Position numbers and translations under genes: made by a program. From NCBI RefSeq assembly GCF_024166365.1, contig NC_064819.1, positions 114,310,293-114,374,292 of the forward strand: a stretch of DNA of 64,000 nucleotides, given 5' to 3'. Positions 58,862 to 64,000 of the stretch are shown here, piece after piece; position 1 is the stretch's first letter, and the number at the start of each line of letters is the position of its first letter. The notes below the pieces were generated by a model. The model was given only the letters and a program-made list of their open reading frames with translations. It was not told the origin of the DNA and searched no databases. This DNA is from Elephas maximus indicus. Its lineage: Eukaryota > Chordata > Mammalia > Proboscidea > Elephantidae.

Positions 58862-59427
58862 TGTCATGGATTGAATTGTGTCCCCAAAAAATATGTGTAT
58901 CAATTTGGCTAGGCCATGATTCCCAGTATTGTGTGATTGTCCACCATTTTGTCATCTGATGTGATTTTCCTATGTGTTGTAAATCCTAACCTTTGCCTGT
59001 GGTTAATGAGGCAAGATTAGATTATGTTAAGGAGGATTAGGGTGGAATGTAACACCCTTGCCCAGGGTGCATCCCTGATCCAATGTAAGGGGAAATCCAA
59101 TATAAGGGTTGTGGCCTGTACCACTTTTTATCTTACAAGAGATAAAAAAAGAGGGAAGTGAGCAGGGAGGGGGGCACCTCATACCACCAAGAAAGTGGCA
59201 CGAGGAGCAGAGTGCATCCTTCAGACCCAGGGTTCCTGAGCGGAGAAGCTGCTAGTCCAGGGGAAGATTGATAAGAAGGACATTCCTCCAGAGCCAACAG
59301 AGAGAGAAAGCCCTCCCCTGGAGCTGACACCCTGAGTTTGGACTTCTAGCCTTCCAGACTATGAGAAAATAAATTTCTCTTTCTTAAAGCCATCCACTTG
59401 TATTTCTGTTACAGCAGCACTAAGACA
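58862..59427 (+). mobile_element. Solo LTR, ERVL/MaLR-class
   Basis: Begins TG (tgtcatggattgaattgtgt) and ends CA (acagcagcactaagaca). It contains 'caatttggctaggccatgat', 'ggtggaatgtaacacccttg', 'gttcctgagcggagaagctg' and a polyadenylation region 'gaaaataaatttctctttct'. The 5-bp flanks are actta and cctta (4 of 5 the same). No internal sequence follows, so it is a recombined solo LTR. Confidence 0.8.
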
Positions 59428-59965
59428 CCTTACCTCTAAATCCCACCTTCCCAAAACCTATTTCTTTCCTAAGAAGAGCCAAATCTGTGCAATGAGCATG
59501 AAGTGATATTCTGGACGCAAATGCACTAGATTGGTTGTGGGATAGAACAGTTGCTTCTTACAGACAAGCCTAGCATCTCAGATCTTAATAGTATATCTCC
59601 TACCTGCTCATGTTTAACAGAGCATAAGCCAAACAGAAAGGATGGAAAGGACACCACTCATCATTTCTCCCCAATAATGGCCTCTGCTTTAGGCTGGACC
59701 TCCTTCAAGCACCTGGATAGTACTGGGAACATGAAACTTCACCAAAGCCCTTTGCACAGAACCACAGAGAGTTCTTCCTCCAGGACATTCTGAATGGGAA
59801 TCAAAGCAAATTCATTGAAAGTTGGAACCACAAAGTGGGAAATTGAAGATTCCGAGTCATTATTCTACTTCATCCTCAATTATTGCTCTGGACTAACTCC
59901 TGGCACAATTTATCTGTGAAACATTCATAAAAACATGCCAGTTGAGGGAGAGATTTATTTATTAA
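59428..59965. other. Unassigned sequence
   Basis: Nothing recognised. Confidence 0.3.
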
Positions 59966-60491
59966 TGTCTTAGGCTGGGTTCTCTAGAGAAGCAAAACCA
60001 GTAAAGCATATATATATTAATATCAAGGAAATTGCTCACAGAGTTGTAAAGCCTGTAACGTCCCAAGTCCATAGACCAGGATAGAGGCTTCTCCTGATGC
60101 ATGTACCTGCAGATGCTGGTGAACCCAAAACTGGCAGGTTTGGAGAGCAGGGCTGTTGTTCATAGGCTGTGAAGATTCCAAGATTAGCAGGCAAGACCAC
60201 AGGTAAGCTCTTAGCTTAAGTCCCAAGAACTGGAGGTCAGACAAACAGGAGCCAGCTGCAGGATCCAGAGTGAGCAAAAGTCCCCGAGTCCTGCCAAAAT
60301 GTCCACCCACACTCAATGCAGGCCACATGCCAAGGAACTCCCTTTCAACTGACTGGCTACTCACAACAGATTCCATCTTGGGGGTGATTACATATCAAAT
60401 CTCAACAGGGAAGTGATCACAACATTATACAACTGCCAAAATACTGAGAATCATGGCCCAGCCAAGTTGACACACAATCTTAACCATCACA
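59966..60491 (-). mobile_element. Solo ERVL-type LTR (MLT2-like), antisense, with 5-bp duplication
   Basis: Antisense of the family at 14327: starts 'tgtcttaggctgggttctct', ends 'caatcttaaccatcaca'. Flanked by a perfect 5-bp direct repeat, attaa (59961-59965 and 60492-60496), the size expected for ERVL integration. No internal region, so a solo LTR. Confidence 0.85.
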
Positions 60492-60567
60492 ATTAAGAAT
60501 AAAACATACTAGAGAAACCTAGAACTATATTGACACAATGAAATATAGCATCACTAATTCTAACTGA

Positions 60568-60770
60568 AGGTACTCTGGAGGCTCAGTGGTTTAAGCACTA
60601 GGCTGCTAACCAAAATGTTGACCATCTGAACCCACCCAGTGGCTCTGCAGGAGAAAAACTTGGCACTCAGCCCCCATAAATATTACAGCCAAAAAAATCC
60701 TATAGGGAAATTCTATCCTGTCATATACAGTCACTATGAGTGGAAAACCAACTCGATGGCACAAAATAAC
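60568..60770 (+). mobile_element. AfroSINE-type SINE with 12-bp duplication
   Basis: 'ggtactctggaggctcagtg', 'ccatctgaacccacccagtg', tail 'ccaactcgatggcacaaaat'. Perfect 12-bp duplication, aattctaactga, at 60556-60567 and 60771-60782. Confidence 0.92.
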
Positions 60771-60899
60771 AATTCTAACTGAGGGAAAGATGAGATTTAA
60801 TTGGAGGAAAGACTGAGCTACATAACACTTTAAAGAAAATTACAATTATCATACCTAAGCTCATAAAGTAGTTGGAATGAGACAATAAGAGAAACACGA

Positions 60900-61035
60900 G
60901 TTTCCATTTATACGAAACTTCACGGTCATTGTAAAGCCTTCACATAACAATGCGATTAAGAGTTATTATCTCTGTTTTATAGCTGATGGAACTAAAGCTC
61001 AAAGTCTTACCCCAGGATACTCATATACTAAATAT
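60900..61035 (-). mobile_element. MIR remnant, antisense
   Basis: 'ttattatctctgttttatag' and 'ggaactaaagctcaaagtct' match the antisense MIR core. Confidence 0.6.
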
Positions 61036-61667
61036 TTTTCAGATTCTTAGTCTTATATTAATAAGAGGTATCAAAAAAAAGTCCATTAGAAGCTCTCTTT
61101 ATAGAAAAGAATAATTAGTATTCAGAATTATAAATAGTATATCCAAAAGGCATAAAAACAATTATCTTTTCCAGAATTTGAAAAATCCCTTTCTAGTCAT
61201 GCATATGTTATCTAAAAACCCTGTTTTTTTCATAGATTATGAAAAAGAATACTTCAGCCCTGTCTCTGTCTGAATTATTTCAGAATACAAGCTATTGGAG
61301 TCAGTTAAAGAGATCTTTTTTAAACTGTAGATTAAAGATAATATGAATTTCATTGCACTCAGTTTTAAACCCTTCAGTACTGCAGGGGTTGGGGGGGATA
61401 AAGAACAATCTTGCCCTTTATTTTATTATTCTGGCAAGACCGAACAGCACGGTAGATGTTAAATGTAACACTTAGAGTTCTGGAAGCAAACTTGATGGTA
61501 AATTGCCACCCAAATGCTTCTCAACCAAATCCTGGTAAGAATTGCCTCCACAGAGAGCAATGAACTCCTCAGGGATACCGTGAAAGAGAGACAAGCTGAA
61601 GGGGAAGACGGGACTTTGTAAAATGCAGAATTTTGGCAAAATATGTGTTTGTGTGTGCATGTGTGTA
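61036..61667. other. Unassigned sequence
   Basis: A G8 run lies near 61391-61398. No gene seen. Confidence 0.3.
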
Positions 61668-61866
61668 AGAAGCCCTTGTGGCACAACAGTTAAGCTCTCG
61701 GATAACTGAAAAGTTGGCAATTTGAATCCACCAGCCGCTCCACAGGAGAAAATATCTGGCAATCTGCTCCCATAAAGATTACAGCCTAGGAAACCTTATG
61801 GGGCAATTCTACTCTGTCCTATTGGGACACTATGAATTGGAATCAATTCAACGGCACCCAACAACA
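61668..61866 (+). mobile_element. AfroSINE-type SINE with RTE-like tail
   Basis: 'agaagcccttgtggcacaac', 'caatttgaatccaccagccg', tail 'cggcacccaacaacatgtct'. The ggcacccaacaaca ending is nearly the RTE 3' end. Confidence 0.9.
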
Positions 61867-61875
61867 TGTCTATGT

Positions 61876-61950
61876 TATACATACATACATACATATATAT
61901 ACATATATACACACACACAAATATATATACATACATGCATATACATATAT
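61876..61950 (+). repeat. (ATAC/ATAT/CACA)n simple repeat
   Basis: Mixed tetranucleotide repeat at the end of the SINE, probably grown from its tail. Confidence 0.9.
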
Positions 61951-62039
61951 AAAACTATGGTGGCTTTGGAAAGCAATTCATAGTCATTTGTTGGGCAACA
62001 ACAAGGTCACAAAATGAAATAGTCAATGTGAGCCCATTC

Positions 62040-62330
62040 ATTTACAAATGTATAATATATAGATGTAAATATGACAAATATAAAAACAGCACACAGAAGA
62101 AAAATATCTGAAAATAAATACAAGATGTCAACAGTGTTTATCTTAGGCTGAAGGGTGATTTTCATTTTCCTCTTTTTGATTATCTGTTAACTTCTGAGGT
62201 TAATGATATATATATGTGTATGTAAAACTTATGAATTTTTTAAAGTTCTTTTAAGGTAATTATGGATAGTCTAATGAAACATTACAAATACATAGAGGCT
62301 TGCCCTCTGCGTATATCTCTAGTAATACAC
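62040..62330 (+). mobile_element. Old L1 3' end, sense
   Basis: 'gagcccattcatttacaaat', 'acagtgtttatcttaggctg', 'gattttcattttcctctttt' resemble old L1M 3' ends. Confidence 0.55.
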
Positions 62331-62454
62331 TTAGCTCTAGTTAATACTAGTTACCTGTCTTCTTCAGTCAATTGGTGAGCCCTTTGAGGTCAGGGGTGGG
62401 GCCTTGTACTTCTGGATACCCATTTCTAAGAAAGGAAAGAGGTCGTAATTACTA

Positions 62455-62605
62455 CATATGTACATTATCAAACTTAATTATTATAACAACTCTGTAAGCA
62501 TTATTATCTTCATTTTACAGATGAAAAAATTGGAGCTTAGAGAAATTAAGTAACCTAGCTAATGTCATTCAGTCAGGTGATAGAGCTATAATTCAGGTTC
62601 ACATC
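62455..62605 (-). mobile_element. MIR remnant, antisense
   Basis: 'attttacagatgaaaaaatt', 'ggagcttagagaaattaagt', 'aacctagctaatgtcattca' match antisense MIR well. Confidence 0.85.
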
Positions 62606-62678
62606 TGTTTGACCCCAAACTAATGTTCCTATAATAGACCATTCTGCGTGACATGTAATATTAAAAAAAAAAAAAAAA

Positions 62679-62860
62679 TTGCTGTTGTGTCAGTTCCAAC
62701 TCATGGCAACCCATTGTGTTGCGGAGTAGAACTGTGCTCCATAGTGTTTTCAAGGATGCGAGCTTCGAAGGCAGATCACCAGGACTTTTTCCCAAGGTGC
62801 TTCCAGGGGAATTAGAACTACCAACCTTTCTGTTAGTAGCTGAGCACTTAACCATTTCCA
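62679..62860 (-). mobile_element. AfroSINE-related SINE, antisense
   Basis: Poly-A, tail 'ttgctgttgtgtcagttcca', body 'gaggatgcgagcttcgaaggc'-type, and 'gagcacttaaccatttcca', where it meets the next SINE head-on without its last head bases. Confidence 0.85.
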
Positions 62861-63020
62861 CCCTGGTGGTGCAGTGGTTAAGAGCTCGGCTGCTAACCAA
62901 AAGGTCAGCTGTTCGAATCCACCAGCCACTCCTTGGAAACCCTATGGGGCAGTTCTACTCTGTCCGATAGGGTCACTATGAGTCAGAATCAACTTGACAG
63001 CAACTTTTTGTTTTTTTTTT
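62861..63020 (+). mobile_element. AfroSINE-type SINE, well kept, head-to-head with the previous one
   Basis: Starts 'ccctggtggtgcagtggtta'. It retains an A-box-like tggtgcagtgg and a B-box gttcgaatcc (62911-62920), the two internal RNA polymerase III promoter boxes inherited from the tRNA. Tail 'tcaacttgacagcaactttt' with a T run. Together with the antisense copy it makes an inverted pair. Confidence 0.92.
62911..62920 (+). promoter_or_regulatory. Pol III B-box in SINE
   Basis: gttcgaatcc fits the tRNA B-box consensus GWTCRANNC exactly. Transcription of this copy is not shown. Confidence 0.6.
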
Positions 63021-63841
63021 AAGGACTTAGTTGGTGTCTGTTAAATAGAAGGAAAATAGAGAGAAATGGAGAGGGGCAAGCCCTGCAGGTCTGTGAAATG
63101 TTTAAAGTTATAATGCAAACCAAATTAATAGAATAGAAAATAAAGTACACAATACGCAATTGTTCAAAATAAGTACATCATGAACAAGACTATTTTCCCT
63201 CACTATCATTTTTTTTTTTTTATCCTTAATGTCCAAGTGGGAAATGGATGGCCAGGCACAGAGAAAGTCGTAGAAGAGATTCCCATCCCGGAAAGAGATA
63301 CATTAAGTGGTCTAAGTCCTTTCAAATTTTCTTCTTCCATAATATTAGGTCCAGTCTCAGTCTCCTCATATTTTAATAAAAACCCCCAAGGGTTTTTAGG
63401 GACAGAAACCTATTTTCTTTGACACTGTCTTTCATTTGGTGGCAATGGATCCCAGCGTACATGAATAAAACAGCAGTCAGTAGAGGTTCAAGAGCAGTGA
63501 AAGAACTAATGAATCTCAAGAGAGAGGCTCTTTGTTGCAATGCATTAACAAAAAATCATGGATGCAAATATAGTCCCACAAGTTTTTGTGGAATATTCTT
63601 TAATAATTAAAAGTTATGCCATTAGTAATATCTCTGGGGCATTTTGCTTGACGTTTATGATATCTTTAAAGAAAATATGCCCATAGGTAAATGCTATCTA
63701 TAATAAGAAAGTAGGACAGGCTCTGGTTATCTAAAAGTATAGATGAAGCATTTGATCTCCAGCTCATATTTAAAATAAGTTTGATAAAACCAGTTACCAA
63801 GTAACTCAGGTATGTAGATACGAATTACAGACCTCTAACAA
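63021..63841. other. Unassigned sequence
   Basis: No confident repeat or exon. Confidence 0.3.
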
Positions 63842-63978
63842 ATATGCAGATGACACAACCCTTGCTTTCTGAAAGCAAAGAGGACTTGAAGCACTTACTG
63901 ATGAAGATCAAAGACTATGGCCTTCAGTACGGATTATACCTCAATTTAATGAAAACAAAAATTCTTTACAGCTGGACT
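63842..63978 (+). pseudogene. RTE reverse transcriptase fragment with intact YADD
   Basis: Codons tat gca gat gac at 63843-63854 encode YADD, the reverse transcriptase catalytic motif. A net one-base insertion near 63861-63870 shifts the frame; after it the sequence reads ESKEDLKHLLMKIKDYGLQY, then GLYLNLMKTKIL. The same region of the copy at 43756-46482 reads HAGD. It is cut at 63979 by an LTR. Too short to be active. Confidence 0.85.
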
Positions 63979-64000
63979 GTGATGGTTAAGGTTGTATGTC
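63979..64000 (+). mobile_element. Start of an ERVL-type LTR at the window edge
   Basis: tgtgatggttaaggttgtat matches the first 20 bases of the LTR at 14327 (tgtgatggttaatattgtgt) and starts with TG exactly where RTE text stops. The rest is outside the window. Confidence 0.65.

Noticed and set aside
60023-60376. 117-codon minus-strand frame
   Set aside because: It lies inside a solo ERVL-type LTR; LTRs of this kind do not code.
62861-62935. tRNA gene
   Set aside because: The A- and B-box resemblance belongs to a SINE head; the sequence runs on into the SINE body and lacks a tRNA 3' end.

Overview
This is a mammalian intergenic or intronic window, A+T-rich and full of transposable elements. 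I find no host protein-coding exon, rRNA, tRNA, CRISPR array or bacterial feature. The lineage can be read from the repeats. About 25 copies belong to a tRNA-derived SINE (head like gagccctggtggtgcagtgg, tail like gagtcggaatcgactc followed by ggcaatgggtttgg), which I recognise as the AfroSINE group. Its tail matches an RTE/BovB-like LINE present here in three copies, and the L1 3' ends look proboscidean. An afrotherian, most likely an elephant, is the best guess; that assignment rests on memory of these families, not on a search.

Layout. 1-2.9 kb: an old LTR piece and antisense L1, hit by SINEs. 2.9-8.5 kb: mostly unassigned sequence with one RTE fragment (4.0-4.4 kb) and an L2 stretch. 8.5-18.7 kb: SINEs, MER20-like, MIR, MLT1-type LTRs, an ERVL-type LTR with some internal sequence, and L2. 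19-30.7 kb: L1 fragments, LTRs, MER5A-like pieces, MIR/L2 and two repeat-poor islands. 30.8-38.3 kb: a nest in which an old antisense L1 is split by a younger sense L1 (12-bp target duplication) and by a second antisense L1 that itself carries a SINE. 38.7 kb: an imperfect 170-bp fold-back. 39.8-40.7 kb: four SINEs stacked inside each other. 43.8-46.5 kb: a 2.7-kb decayed RTE with its catalytic motif destroyed. 46.8-47.0 kb: an uninterrupted (GT)112 tract. 50.8-52.1 kb: a 63-bp tandem duplication and a perfect 43-bp-arm palindrome. 53.5-57.5 kb: old sense L1 pieces. 58.9-64 kb: solo LTRs, SINEs, MIR, and an RTE fragment cut by an ERVL-type LTR at the window edge.

Nothing here works as a gene pathway. 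The biology is retrotransposition: a LINE (RTE) and a SINE sharing a 3' tail, L1 acting on its own transcripts, and ERVL-type LTRs. The most unusual signals are (1) a set of tiny insertions (17 to 45 bp) made only of the SINE tail, most of them with target-site duplications, whose 5' cut points cluster around a small hairpin in the tail; (2) a perfect 90-nt palindrome next to a second short hairpin; (3) a 16-bp insertion of the SINE head with an 11-bp duplication; and (4) deep nesting that allows relative dating.
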